DNA from: JARRPM01 sp963792815
GTDB lineage: Bacteria; Pseudomonadota; Gammaproteobacteria; Pseudomonadales; Halieaceae
DNA: 64,000 nucleotides
Reading direction: 5' to 3'
Assembly: GCA_963792815.1 (NCBI GenBank)
Contig: CAWBXR010000004.1
Location: forward strand, 310,001 to 374,000
Shown here: positions 17,744-26,829 of the stretch, in pieces
Position numbering within the stretch: the stretch's first letter is position 1
How the letters are laid out: each line of letters begins with the position of its first letter
Position numbers and translations under genes: made by a program
Notes under the pieces: generated by a model
What the model saw: the letters and a program-made list of their open reading frames with translations, nothing else
Databases searched by the model: none
Told to the model about the DNA's origin: nothing

Positions 17744-17816
17744 AAAGCCCCTCTCTATTTTTGAATCCACTGGCCGCCGCCGGCGCCAGGTGTCAGTGTG
17801 GCGAGCCGAAGAAGCG

Positions 17817-19163
17817 CTATTTTCCGCCGCGCTGCACAAAATCGTAATTCAGTATTCTGTCCCCGTAGTGGCTGACCCGCCAGCCGGGCGGGTCGCCCCT
17901 GGCCGGCGTTATCGGATCTGTAGGCTGCGCGATGCCGCCAATATAAACCTGCTTTATCCTTGCGGACTCCCCCAGAATGGTCACGTCAGTGCTCGGGTCC
18001 CCGTCAACAACGATAATATCCGCCAGCCGACCTGCCTCTATCGCACCGGTTTCGCCCTCGAGCCGCAATGCAAAGGCATTGTCGCTGGTTGCTGCCTTGA
18101 TCGCCTCGAGTGGGGTCAGGCCGATGTCCTTTACAAAAACTTCCAGTTCCCGGTAGTGCCATTCGCCGTAGGGGGTAATGGAAAATCCGCTCTCGGTACC
18201 GCACAGCAGTGGAATGCCCGCATCGAAGGCGCGCTTGAGCATTACCGCACTATCGGAAATCTCGCGTTTGAACAGCGCTTGCAGGGAGGGGGAGGCGCCG
18301 ACGCTCTCGCCATAGTCAGCGAGGTTTGCCTGGAAGGTGAAGGTGGGTACTATCGGCACGCCGGCTTCCACCACAGCTTGCAGTGCTTCCTCGTCCATAT
18401 AGGTAGCGTGCAGTATCAGGTCGAAACCAGCCCGGGCCGCATCCCGAATGCTGCTCGCGCCACGGCAGTGGCCGGTAACAGGTGTGCCAAGCTCGTGCGC
18501 GGTGTCTGCGACCAGTTTGAGCTCATCGTAACTCCACACCTGCAGCTCGCCCTCGCATCGCATACGCGGGGCCAGTCCCGTTACGTGGACCTTGATCCAG
18601 TCCACGCCATTTTTTACCTGCCGCCGCACTTCTGCGACGATCTCATCGCGACTGGCGACGATTTTTCCGTAGCCGCGACGGCCCTCATCGGGAAGGAGGC
18701 GCCCCGCGGTGCCACCCACCGAGGTGAGCAGGGCGTTACCGCCAACTGACATGCGCGGACCGTGAATGATGCCGGCTTCGATAGCGTCGCGTAAATCGAC
18801 CCCGATCTCGCCAAGGGAGTCCGGGTCCATAATCCCGGTCACTCCGGCGCGCAGCAATTTTTGCACGTTGCGCCCTGCGATGATGGCAGCGAGGCCTTCG
18901 CGACGGTGAAAAAACAATTCGTCGTTCGAACTGGGCTCGTCGAAACTGATGTGACAGTGTGAGTCGATCAGCCCGGGCATGATCGTCATGCCGCCGACAT
19001 CGATACGACGAACCGAGTCCGGCACATCGACGGCTTCGGAGGCAGCCCACACCCGACTGATGCGTCCTGCCTCGACCAGGACACTGCCGTGAAAGGGCTC
19101 ATTGCCCAGGCCATCAATAATCCGCCCATTGGCGAGCAGGAAATCGGTGCTGGAATCAGTCAT
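17817..19163 (-). CDS. Amidohydrolase-family protein (imidazolonepropionase-like)
   Basis: 448 residues. Metal-dependent amidohydrolase with GLIDSHCHISFDE (H-x-H), WIKVHVTG (metal-bridging lysine region), GHCRGASS, HATYMDEEAL and a terminal GRLADIIVVDGDP that closes the small beta-sandwich. The usual catalytic Asp position of the GTD motif reads GTESG here, an Asp-to-Glu change. It hydrolyses a cyclic amide, lactone or similar bond; substrate unknown. Likely cytoplasmic, as there is no signal peptide. It lies 24 bases after the other amidohydrolase. Confidence 0.87.
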   Translation of the reverse strand: MTDSSTDFLLANGRIIDGLGNEPFHGSVLVEAGRISRVWAASEAVDVPDSVRRIDVGGMTIMPGLIDSHCHISFDEPSSNDELFFHRREGLAAIIAGRNVQKLLRAGVTGIMDPDSLGEIGVDLRDAIEAGIIHGPRMSVGGNALLTSVGGTAGRLLPDEGRRGYGKIVASRDEIVAEVRRQVKNGVDWIKVHVTGLAPRMRCEGELQVWSYDELKLVADTAHELGTPVTGHCRGASSIRDAARAGFDLILHATYMDEEALQAVVEAGVPIVPTFTFQANLADYGESVGASPSLQALFKREISDSAVMLKRAFDAGIPLLCGTESGFSITPYGEWHYRELEVFVKDIGLTPLEAIKAATSDNAFALRLEGETGAIEAGRLADIIVVDGDPSTDVTILGESARIKQVYIGGIAQPTDPITPARGDPPGWRVSHYGDRILNYDFVQRGGK

Positions 19164-19187
19164 TGCGCGGGCTCTCCTGGTGCCGGT

Positions 19188-20189
19188 TCATGATGTGACC
19201 CGCAGTAAACGTCGGGCGTTGTCCGCCATCTGCCTGGTCCGTGGATCGTCCACATTCACCGTCCGGGGCTGATCCCAGCCGGCAAAGTTCGTGCCGAGCA
19301 CAATGTGTTGCGCACCGACGTGCCGTTCCAGCAGGCCCAGCACCTGATCGTCGTGAACGTGGTTGTCGAGCCAGAACCGCGCGAGTAGTTCTTCGAAGGC
19401 ACCGTCCTGTCGCAGCTCCCCCGGGCTCCAGGGCCTGCGCCGGGCGGCGTCTGCAAGGCGCTCGGCAAGCAGTGCTATGGAGCCGCCGCCGTGGCTCAGG
19501 CAGACGTCGAGTGTTGGGTGTCGGGACATTACCCCGCCCAGGATAAGGGTCGCAATGGTCAGCGCTTCCTGTGAGGCGAATCCCAGCATAATCTCCAGCT
19601 CGTATCGCTGCAGCCGTTTATCTCCCATCGGGCCATCTATGCCTGAGGGTGCCGGGTGTATAAACAGGGGCACATCGAGATCACACACTGTCGCATAGAA
19701 TGGATCAAGCTGTTCACTGTCCAGTGCCAGCGGCAGTTCTGCGCCTATGCAGGCGCCCCGCATACCCAGTTCCCTGACTGCCCGCCCAAGTTCCTCGCTG
19801 GCCGCTTCGGGGCTCTGCATCGGCAGGCTCGCCAGCGCGGCCAGGCGGTCCGGGTGACGCGCCACCAGCGCGGCCAGCTCGTCATTGTGGCGGCGACAGT
19901 ATGCAATCGCCCGGTCCGGCTCGATATGGTGAAAATAGGTGAGGGGGTTGGGTGAAAGCACCTGGAACTCGATGCCGGCCGCCTCCATATTTGCCAGGCG
20001 GATGTCGACTTCCATAAACGCGCTGCCGACATAACGGACGCCGTCGAGGCGATAGTTGCCGACGCGGAACCATGGCCGGTCCGGGCCGTCTGACCCGATC
20101 TCGGGACCGTAGCTGCCGGCTGTGCCCATAGTGCCCGCCAGCACGGCGTGAGCGTGGATATCTATCGAGCGTGCAGACTGTATGCTCAT
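19188..20189 (-). CDS. Amidohydrolase 2 (ACMSD/decarboxylase-type) family protein
   Basis: 333 residues of the aminocarboxymuconate-semialdehyde decarboxylase class. Motifs: IDIHAHAVL (H-x-H), PLFIHPAPSG, CLSHGGGSI, and a late LGTNFAGWD. In this family the last motif is normally GTDYP or GSD with a catalytic aspartate; the sequence shows Asn. Members decarboxylate aromatic or muconate acids (gamma-resorcylate, 5-carboxyvanillate, ACMS) or hydrolyse C-C bonds. It starts 5 bases after the SDR stop, so translation is probably coupled. Confidence 0.87.
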   Translation of the reverse strand: MSIQSARSIDIHAHAVLAGTMGTAGSYGPEIGSDGPDRPWFRVGNYRLDGVRYVGSAFMEVDIRLANMEAAGIEFQVLSPNPLTYFHHIEPDRAIAYCRRHNDELAALVARHPDRLAALASLPMQSPEAASEELGRAVRELGMRGACIGAELPLALDSEQLDPFYATVCDLDVPLFIHPAPSGIDGPMGDKRLQRYELEIMLGFASQEALTIATLILGGVMSRHPTLDVCLSHGGGSIALLAERLADAARRRPWSPGELRQDGAFEELLARFWLDNHVHDDQVLGLLERHVGAQHIVLGTNFAGWDQPRTVNVDDPRTRQMADNARRLLRVTS

Positions 20190-20194
20190 CCTGG

Positions 20195-20989
20195 CTACAT
20201 CGCCGCGCTGACGGCGCCTCCGTCTACCGGGATGGTAGTACCCGTGACATAGGCCGCGTTTTGCGATGCCAGAAACGCAACGACATCGGCCAGCTCATTG
20301 ACTTCACCCATGCGTTTACTGGGTATGGCAGCAAGCAGAGTCTGTTCCAACTCTGCTTGCGCCATTCCGGTTGAGCGGGCGCGCGCCTGCAACAACTGGT
20401 CTACGCGGCCAGTGCGGGTCCAGCCCGGACACACGTTGTTAACGGTAATTCCGTCGCAAGCGACTTCGTTACTGAGTGTCTTTGCCCAGCCGACAACACT
20501 CATGCGGATGCTGTTGGACAGCATCATCTCCGCCATCGGTTGCTTGACGGAGTAGGAGGCTATGTTGATGATGCGCCCCCAGTGTTGGGCGCGCATGTTT
20601 GCCAGCGCCAGGCGGGTCATGCGGACGGCCGACATCATGGTAAGATCAAAGGCCTGCTGCCACTGGCTGTCCTGAATATCCTCAAAAAGGCCCGGCGGAG
20701 GCCCTCCGGCATTATTGACCAGAATGTCGATCTTGAGCTGCCTGTCCCTGAGTTGGTCGCCGAGTTTCTCGATGTCTTCCGCGCTGCCCAGGTCGGTGAC
20801 AAATCCCTCTACCCTGGCCTGGGGGCCGGCGTGTTCGATTTCCTTCAGTGCGGCCTGGATACGCTCCTCGTTACGCGCACAGATAATAACGTGGGCTCCT
20901 TCGGCGGCGAGGCGCAGCGCCACGGCTTTGCCCAGTCCGTCGCTGGCGGCGGCTACAAACGCGGTTTTACCCTTGATACCGAGATCCAT
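20195..20989 (-). CDS. SDR-family oxidoreductase (operon gene 5)
   Basis: 264 residues, FabG-like SDR: KTAFVAAASDGLGKAVA in place of the usual TG-x3-G-x-G, NNAGGPPPG, serine in IASYS and Y-x3-K displaced: the usual Tyr-x3-Lys region reads ASYSVKQPMAEMMLSN. The Y in SYSVK gives Y-S-V-K, so the spacing to Lys is one residue short and should be checked. NNVCPGWTRTG and GTTIPVDGG are standard. This SDR subfamily (with NNAGGP and GLGKAVA) is common next to ring-hydroxylating enzymes. It begins 6 bases after the glyoxalase gene. Confidence 0.85.
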   Translation of the reverse strand: MDLGIKGKTAFVAAASDGLGKAVALRLAAEGAHVIICARNEERIQAALKEIEHAGPQARVEGFVTDLGSAEDIEKLGDQLRDRQLKIDILVNNAGGPPPGLFEDIQDSQWQQAFDLTMMSAVRMTRLALANMRAQHWGRIINIASYSVKQPMAEMMLSNSIRMSVVGWAKTLSNEVACDGITVNNVCPGWTRTGRVDQLLQARARSTGMAQAELEQTLLAAIPSKRMGEVNELADVVAFLASQNAAYVTGTTIPVDGGAVSAAM

Positions 20990-20995
20990 GGCCGG

Positions 20996-21508
20996 TTAAC
21001 CCGCATGCTCGGTAATGATGCTGCGTAAACCGCCTGGAGAAAGCACCTCGATCCAGTACCCGTCAGGGTCCTGAATGAAGGCCAGCCCCTTCATGGCACC
21101 ATCATCGGGTTTCTTTATGAATGGTACGCCCAGCTCTTCAAAGCGTTTACAGCTTGCCTGTACATCCGGGACGGTTATACCGATATGCCCAAAGCCCCGT
21201 GGCTCGCTGTTGCCATTGTGATAGCCGGGAAAGCTTTCGTCGCTCTCGCTCCCCCAGTTATGGGTCAATTCCAGCAGTGCGCTCTGGCGGAAGACCCACT
21301 CAACCCGTTCGCCCCGGTCCTCGGGTCGTTCACCCTCGAGGTCGCCCCGGAAGCCAAGGAAGTACAGCGAGAATTTCATCTGTTCAAAGTCGAACTTCTC
21401 CAGCAGTGTCATGCCCAGAACGTCGCAATAGAATGCGAGCGACCGTTCAGGTTCCTTGATGCGGAGCATGGTCTGGTTAAGTCGGGTGGAGCTGAGTTTA
21501 TCTGTCAT
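20996..21508 (-). CDS. gloA: Lactoylglutathione lyase (glyoxalase I), long zinc-type
   Basis: 170 residues from the ATG of MTDKLSS (the frame runs 12 codons further back without support). It has the full pattern of the long, eukaryote/Pseudomonas-type glyoxalase I: LNQTMLRIKEP, LELTHNWGSESD, YHNGNSEPRGFGHIGI, VPFIKKPDDG, FIQDPDGYWIEVL. The zinc and glutathione-site residues His and Glu (H in GFGHIGI, E in YWIEVL) are present. It converts the hemithioacetal of methylglyoxal and glutathione to S-lactoylglutathione. Its inclusion in a catabolic operon suggests a reactive alpha-oxoaldehyde is produced by the pathway. Confidence 0.9.
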   Translation of the reverse strand: MTDKLSSTRLNQTMLRIKEPERSLAFYCDVLGMTLLEKFDFEQMKFSLYFLGFRGDLEGERPEDRGERVEWVFRQSALLELTHNWGSESDESFPGYHNGNSEPRGFGHIGITVPDVQASCKRFEELGVPFIKKPDDGAMKGLAFIQDPDGYWIEVLSPGGLRSIITEHAG

Positions 21509-21621
21509 TGGATTAAAACCTTTGCATCGATTCGTAAGTAACAAGTCCGGTTGGCTGCCCTCATTGGCGGCGTCGGAAGGGGGGCGATCTGCCTCAGCCG
21601 GTAATCAGGCAGAGCCGTGAT

Positions 21622-22176
21622 CTATTTGTGGGTTTTTTCGAAGTCCTTCCAGCTCTGTGCGGATTCGGGAAAGTCCGCCAGGCGTTTCTCCCCGCCGACG
21701 TAAAGTCGCTCTTCCCGGTTTAGCGTCTCAATGTACTCTGCCATCGGTACATAGTAGAAAAAATGTATTTCCCGTTCGCTGAAATACCAGACCCCAGCTT
21801 CCCTTGTGTACTTGTCCTTGTACTTCATCGCGGCGATGCTGACAACGCCGTTTGGCGTGGTCTCCGCGTGGCTGTAGACAACACCCGTTGCGCTGTCCTC
21901 ATCGGCGCCGAAGTCTACAATCAGGTCATGCGTCCAGTGGTAACCCGGGCCGCGGGTCTTCAGTACCTCGGTAAACATCGACGTTATCGCTTCCCTTCCG
22001 CTGGACTGCATAAAGCTGCTGGGAGATTTGAAGACAGCGTCCCGGGTAAACAAACCCTGCAACTTGGGGATATCGTGCTCGTCGCAAGCGACGGCATACT
22101 TTGTCACCAATTCCCGAATAGCGGCTCTGGACTCGAGCCGATCTACCCTGGATTCCAATTCCTCGATTGACGCCAT
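21622..22176 (-). CDS. NTF2-like (SnoaL-type) protein
   Basis: 184 residues. A conserved-helix start (RVDRLESRAAIRELVTKYA) followed by LQGLFTRDAVFKSP is typical of the SnoaL_4 type, which includes small subunits of ring-hydroxylating dioxygenases as well as cyclases and dehydratases. It lies 26 bases after the Rieske oxygenase gene. The simplest idea is a small beta-like subunit or a partner dehydratase/isomerase; the sequence alone does not decide. A 113-base gap separates it from the glyoxalase gene, the largest within this operon. Confidence 0.82.
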   Translation of the reverse strand: MASIEELESRVDRLESRAAIRELVTKYAVACDEHDIPKLQGLFTRDAVFKSPSSFMQSSGREAITSMFTEVLKTRGPGYHWTHDLIVDFGADEDSATGVVYSHAETTPNGVVSIAAMKYKDKYTREAGVWYFSEREIHFFYYVPMAEYIETLNREERLYVGGEKRLADFPESAQSWKDFEKTHK

Positions 22177-22202
22177 CAGTTAATCCTTTTTTTCAAATCG
22201 GT

Positions 22203-23396
22203 TCATGTATCTTGCATGAAACGCGCGATCGACCGATGAAAATGTTGCACCCCGGGCTCGTTTCTGCCGATAACAAAATGGGTGTTGGCGCCAGCCTTGA
22301 GGGCCTGTTGAATGCTGCCTGCGATCACGTAGTCTTCGTCCCGTACCGCCTGCAAAGTCATGGCGCTGAACTGCTCAGCCGCAGACTTTTCCGCTTCCGT
22401 TTCCGGCCTGGCGGCACACAGCAGGGTTTGTCGCGTTATGGTTGAGTCGGGGGATTTGCCGGGAAATACCTGGCTTACCAGGCAGTGGCCACCAATAATG
22501 CCCGAGATAGACAGGTTGGGAAAAACCGAATGAATAATACGGATGTACTGGCTGCCATCCCAGTCGTCGCCTTCCTCTTTATTCAGCTCGACGAGGTTTT
22601 TACGCCCGAAGGTCAGTCGCTGGTGAGGTCCATAAGTGTCGTGCACCAGTAGATTGCCGACCGTATGCTGGCCAACGGTTCTACCATGTACTGTGTCGTG
22701 GTGATAAACCTCCAGGTAACCATCGAAGGTCGCCTTCCATCCCGGACTGGCCAAGTTGCGCTGCTCGTATACGTACCAGTTGGTGAGGTCCAGTGAATCC
22801 AGCTTGTCAGAGAAATCGCCAAGCCAGTCGTCGATATCAAAAGTCGAACCCGGTTTCAACGCCACCCATACCACGCCGGACTTTTCGGCGCAGCATAGCT
22901 CGGTGAGCCCAAGCGCCATGCGATCCACCTCGCCAAAAGTGTCCTCGGCATTGATCCTGATCAGTTCGCCATCGGCAGCGTAGACCCAGGAGTGGTAAGG
23001 GCAGACGAAACGGGACTTGTTCCCCGTGCCCTCGGGGCATATGGTGGCGCCGCGGTGTCGACAAACGTTGAGGAAAGCCCTTAGCTTGCCCTGTGCATCC
23101 CGGGTCAACAGCACGGGTATGTTGCTGACATCCCGTGCCAGGTAGCTACCCGGGTCGGGTAACTCTGCAGACAGTGCGATACCCAGGGGCAGTTGAGTGA
23201 AGATCCTGTCGAATTCAAGCCTGAAGCGTGCCTCGTCCAGGTAGGCATCGACGGGAATTTGCATTGGTGATGGCGCTTGATCGGTGGTCCTGTTGCTGAA
23301 GTGACGATACGCCCGTTGCGCCAGGCCGCGCATTTCATCGGCCAGGCCAGACCCTCCGGCGGCTTCTTTTGGTTCTGGTGAGACTGACGGCGTCAT
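22203..23396 (-). CDS. Aromatic ring-hydroxylating oxygenase, alpha subunit (Rieske non-heme iron)
   Basis: 397 residues. Rieske [2Fe-2S] ligands: CRH near residue 110 and CPYH about 17 residues later. The mononuclear iron site is visible as EVYHHDTVH (E-x-YH-x4-H) near residue 225. Length and layout match alpha subunits of monooxygenase/dioxygenase type. It inserts one or two oxygen atoms into an aromatic or alicyclic ring with electrons from a reductase. No ferredoxin or reductase gene is in the operon, so electrons must come from elsewhere. Start overlaps the GntR stop by ATGA, so the two are translationally coupled. Confidence 0.93.
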   Translation of the reverse strand: MTPSVSPEPKEAAGGSGLADEMRGLAQRAYRHFSNRTTDQAPSPMQIPVDAYLDEARFRLEFDRIFTQLPLGIALSAELPDPGSYLARDVSNIPVLLTRDAQGKLRAFLNVCRHRGATICPEGTGNKSRFVCPYHSWVYAADGELIRINAEDTFGEVDRMALGLTELCCAEKSGVVWVALKPGSTFDIDDWLGDFSDKLDSLDLTNWYVYEQRNLASPGWKATFDGYLEVYHHDTVHGRTVGQHTVGNLLVHDTYGPHQRLTFGRKNLVELNKEEGDDWDGSQYIRIIHSVFPNLSISGIIGGHCLVSQVFPGKSPDSTITRQTLLCAARPETEAEKSAAEQFSAMTLQAVRDEDYVIAGSIQQALKAGANTHFVIGRNEPGVQHFHRSIARFMQDT

Positions 23397-24142
23397 AAAA
23401 GTTCGCTCCCCGCGCTGGGCCGCGCCGGCTTGCTCTTACCTTCAGAGGTTCGGGCCGGCAGAGAAAATGTCGGAATGTTTGCGATTACCGAGTCACCTTG
23501 TTCCAGGGTATGCCGGCGCATGACCTGATAGGCAGCTTCCGCGTCTTTTGAGTTAATCGCCGCAAGTATAGTGTCATGATCATCCTGATTGCGCTGCAGC
23601 CCGCCTTCCAGGGCCACCTGGAAACGACGGTATGGGATAAGTCTTGCCGCGAGTTCTGAAGTGATCTTGATCAATGTGCTGTTCTTGCTCCCTTCCAGAA
23701 TCCGGGCGTGAAACGCTCGACCCAATGCGGAATAATCGTCGATTTCGCCCAGCAGCAGTTTTTCCGCCGCGGCGGCGTGGATATTGGATAACTCGAAACA
23801 TTCCGCCCGGTTCATTCGTTCAGTCGCCAATCTTGCTGACAACCCCTCCAGTTCAGCCAGGGTCTCAAATAATCCGAAGAAATCATCGATGTTGATTTCG
23901 GCGACGATCGCTCTTTTTCTGGCCTCTTTTTTTAACAGGCCGGCCTGAACCAGCAAAAAAATCGCCTCGCGAACCGGTGTCCGGGATACGCCAAACTGCT
24001 TTGAGGTCTCGGTTTCGTCGATAACGCTGCCGGGGGACACCCGCCCTGACAAAATATCGGTCTCCAGGCCGATGCGGACGATTTCAGCCTGGGTCAGATT
24101 GCCGTGTTCTGTTTTCTCGCCGTCTGCTACCACTGTGCTCAT
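23393..24142 (-). CDS. GntR-family (FCD) transcriptional regulator of the catabolic island
   Basis: 249 residues from the ATG of MSTVVADG. N-terminal winged HTH: FGVSRTPVREAIFLLVQAGLL is the GntR signature split over two helices. The C-terminal FCD domain (ELEGLSARLATERM, ALGRAFHARILEGSKN, HDTILAAINSKDAEAAYQVM) binds a small acidic ligand, usually through a metal. FCD GntR proteins are typically repressors relieved by a pathway metabolite. A pair of matching palindromes lies just upstream between it and the TonB receptor gene. It is the first gene of the nine-gene leftward operon. Confidence 0.92.
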   Translation of the reverse strand: MSTVVADGEKTEHGNLTQAEIVRIGLETDILSGRVSPGSVIDETETSKQFGVSRTPVREAIFLLVQAGLLKKEARKRAIVAEINIDDFFGLFETLAELEGLSARLATERMNRAECFELSNIHAAAAEKLLLGEIDDYSALGRAFHARILEGSKNSTLIKITSELAARLIPYRRFQVALEGGLQRNQDDHDTILAAINSKDAEAAYQVMRRHTLEQGDSVIANIPTFSLPARTSEGKSKPARPSAGSELL

Positions 24143-24186
24143 CGAATCACACTCGCGAACGCCGCGCCTGTCGCGCCGAGCATTCA

Positions 24187-24216
24187 TTGTATACAAGAAT
24201 GCTTTATTGTATACAA
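24187..24216. promoter_or_regulatory. Double GntR operator between the regulator and the TonB receptor
   Basis: TTGTATACAA occurs at 24187-24196 and again at 24207-24216, 20 bases apart, so the copies face the same side of the helix (about two turns). The second is part of a 12-base palindrome ATTGTATACAAT. The T-G-T-x-x-A-C-A core is what FCD-type GntR regulators bind. Position in the 220-base divergent space means one regulator could silence both transcription units. I did not find this 10-mer elsewhere in the window. Confidence 0.8.
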
Positions 24217-24365
24217 TAGACCACCAGCGGCGGAACCCCGCGCGCAGCTTGAGAAGATAACAAAAGTCCGGCCGGGGCCGGGACAGGCCCGGAAGGACAC
24301 GGCCATCCTGGATTGCGGCAAGAGTCGATTTTTGTTGGCCTGTGGCCCTATATTAATAACAACAG

Positions 24366-26819
24366 ATGTGGAAGCCGTTGAATATATTAGAAAAAAAGCT
24401 GAAATGCGGTATCGCCCTGGCATGTCTTGCCCAGCTGCCCCTGCCAGCATTGGCCCAGACCGATGAAGCGGCAAACTTGCAGGCGGTAAGCGAAGTGCCC
24501 GTACTCGAGGAAGTTCTCGTCACCGCCACCCGACGGGTCGAGAGCCTTCAGGACGTGCCCATGTCTGTCTCCGCATTCTCCGAGCAGTTTCTGCAGGACA
24601 GCGGCGTGACCCAGTTGAACGCGCTGGACCAGTACACCCCCAACCTGAGAATCACCACCGCGACGGACTCGAGGTCTACATCGATCAGGATCCGCGGCAT
24701 CGGCTCGGTCGGCAGCAACTCGGGCGTCGACCCCAGCGTGGGACTTTTCATCGACGGGGTGTACCAGGGTCGCTCGGGGATGAGTATCGCCGACCTGGTC
24801 GACGTTCGGCAGGTGGAGGTACTGCGCGGCCCGCAGGGTACACTCTACGGCAAGAACACCTCCGCCGGCGCGATCAGTATCCTGACCAACCCCCCGGTGG
24901 CGAACTTCGAGTCCATGGCCGAGGTGACCTATGATAACCACGAGCAACTCGAACTGCGCGGCATGGTCAACGTGCCGTTGGGCAACTCCGGTCACGCAGT
25001 TCGGCTGAGCGGGTTCGGCGTGGATGGTGACCACCGTTTTGAAAACGATTTTACGGGGGAGGGCGTCAACGACGCCAACAAGTGGGGAGGGCGGGCAAGG
25101 CTTCTGCTCGACCTGGAGGGAAACAACCGCGCCAGCGATTACGGAGAATTCCTGATTTCCCTGGACTACACCAAGGAAGATACCGACTGCTGTGCCTTTG
25201 CGGTCATGGACTACAACGGGCTGTCCACCTTGAACTCCCCCTCAACCAATGACCCCTCCGCGGAGTTGCAGGCAGCGTTGGGGCTGAATGCCGCCGGTAA
25301 ACCCATCCTCGCATACACCGCGTTCGAGGACTCAAGCGGGATGAAACCACCCAAAGCTGATCCGTTCGGTGACAATTACTGGTTCGACAGCGACGTCAGT
25401 AACAACGTCGAGGTCGGAGGCGTGACGGCGGAATGGAATCGACAATTGGCTGCAGGTGGCGCCCTCACTTTTATCAACGCCTGGCGTCACTACGAATCCA
25501 AAAGCGCTTTTGACGGCGATTTCACAGCCTACAATGCCGTGGAATCGACCACGGACGTGGAACTGGACCAGTACTCTTCCGAGCTGCGCTTCACCTCGCC
25601 CGGGGGTGAAACCTTCGACTACCTGGCGGGTTTGTACGCTTACTACTCGAAATTCGATTCGGAAGGGACTTTTTCGGAGCGGCCGGACCTGGTGAACAAT
25701 GTCCGGATCATCGGCGACATTACCCTGGGCGCTTTTTTCCCCGACGGCTCGGTCAATACCGATATCAATGAGTACACGACAACCAGCCTGGCTGCCTTCG
25801 GGCAACTCGTATGGAACTACACAGAGCAGCTTAGTGCCACGCTGGGGATGCGCTACACCTACGAAGAAAAACAGCGCGATGGCTCCCAGATCACCGATCC
25901 GACGACTAACCTGGATCTGCCGCCAATCGCGGGCCCGGATGTTTATTATGATTCGACCCGCAGTGATTCGGATGTGTCCCCGTCCCTGAACCTGCGCTAT
26001 TTTTTCGATCCCGACATAATGGCCTACGGGCTGATCAGCCGCGGGTTCAAGTCCGGTGGATTCAACCAGCGACGTGAGGTCGTTGGCTCCGACGGTGAGT
26101 TCGATGAGGAAACCGCGACCAATTACGAATTGGGCTGGAAGACCAGCTGGGGTGAAAGGCGCCTGCAGTTCAATGGCACGCTGTTCTACGTCGACTACGA
26201 GGACTTTCAATCACAGACGTTCGACGGCTCCTCGGTGCGCGTAAGCAATGCCGGCAACCTGGAGAGCTATGGCGCCGAGCTCGAGCTGTTATTTGCCCCC
26301 GCGGCGGACATGGTACTCGGAACGGCCGTCGGCTATAACAAGGCGGAGTACGGGTCCTTCGACAACGGCCAGTGCACGGTGGATCAGGCATTCTATCAAT
26401 ACTATATTGTACAGGGCGCCCAGACCGGTTCGCCCGGTACATCCAGCAACTGCACTCAGGACCTGAAGGGAAAACCGCTGGCCAATGCGCCGGAGTGGAA
26501 TGTGAGTTCATATATCCAGTACGACAAGGATCTCGGCACAGAACTGCTGGGTATGCTACGACTGGAATACAGCTATATCGACGACTACTTTCTTGAAGAG
26601 GACCTGGATCCACACCTGAAAAACGACGCGGTGAACATTGTCAACCTGCGCCTGGGATTGGCCAGCCAGGATCGGCGCTGGGAGGTGACGCTATGGGGCC
26701 GCAACATGCTGGACGAAGAGTACTACGTGTTTGGCCTGGATATTCCCACCATCGGAGGTTACGCCGGGGTGGTAGGGCCAGAGGCCAGCTACGGCATAAC
26801 ACTGCGCCTGACGAACTAG
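24366..26819 (+). CDS. TonB-dependent outer-membrane receptor
   Basis: 817 residues. Signal peptide ends near PALA-QTD; a TonB box-like LEEVLVTATRR follows at about residue 50. The plug domain shows DVPMSVSAFS, RIRGIGSVGSNSGVD and VEVLRGPQGTLYGKNT; the rest is a 22-stranded barrel with typical aromatic/acidic alternation, ending RLTN. The ending lacks the usual terminal Phe. Sequence type is the sphingomonad/gammaproteobacterial catabolic receptor group rather than a clear siderophore receptor. It probably imports the substrate of the adjacent pathway. Two unknown genes follow closely. Confidence 0.93.
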   Translation: MWKPLNILEKKLKCGIALACLAQLPLPALAQTDEAANLQAVSEVPVLEEVLVTATRRVESLQDVPMSVSAFSEQFLQDSGVTQLNALDQYTPNLRITTATDSRSTSIRIRGIGSVGSNSGVDPSVGLFIDGVYQGRSGMSIADLVDVRQVEVLRGPQGTLYGKNTSAGAISILTNPPVANFESMAEVTYDNHEQLELRGMVNVPLGNSGHAVRLSGFGVDGDHRFENDFTGEGVNDANKWGGRARLLLDLEGNNRASDYGEFLISLDYTKEDTDCCAFAVMDYNGLSTLNSPSTNDPSAELQAALGLNAAGKPILAYTAFEDSSGMKPPKADPFGDNYWFDSDVSNNVEVGGVTAEWNRQLAAGGALTFINAWRHYESKSAFDGDFTAYNAVESTTDVELDQYSSELRFTSPGGETFDYLAGLYAYYSKFDSEGTFSERPDLVNNVRIIGDITLGAFFPDGSVNTDINEYTTTSLAAFGQLVWNYTEQLSATLGMRYTYEEKQRDGSQITDPTTNLDLPPIAGPDVYYDSTRSDSDVSPSLNLRYFFDPDIMAYGLISRGFKSGGFNQRREVVGSDGEFDEETATNYELGWKTSWGERRLQFNGTLFYVDYEDFQSQTFDGSSVRVSNAGNLESYGAELELLFAPAADMVLGTAVGYNKAEYGSFDNGQCTVDQAFYQYYIVQGAQTGSPGTSSNCTQDLKGKPLANAPEWNVSSYIQYDKDLGTELLGMLRLEYSYIDDYFLEEDLDPHLKNDAVNIVNLRLGLASQDRRWEVTLWGRNMLDEEYYVFGLDIPTIGGYAGVVGPEASYGITLRLTN

Positions 26820-26829
26820 GAGGTTACAG

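Noticed and set aside
25332..26210. Long minus-strand frame inside the TonB receptor gene
   Set aside because: Shadow frame with no homology; the receptor frame is complete.
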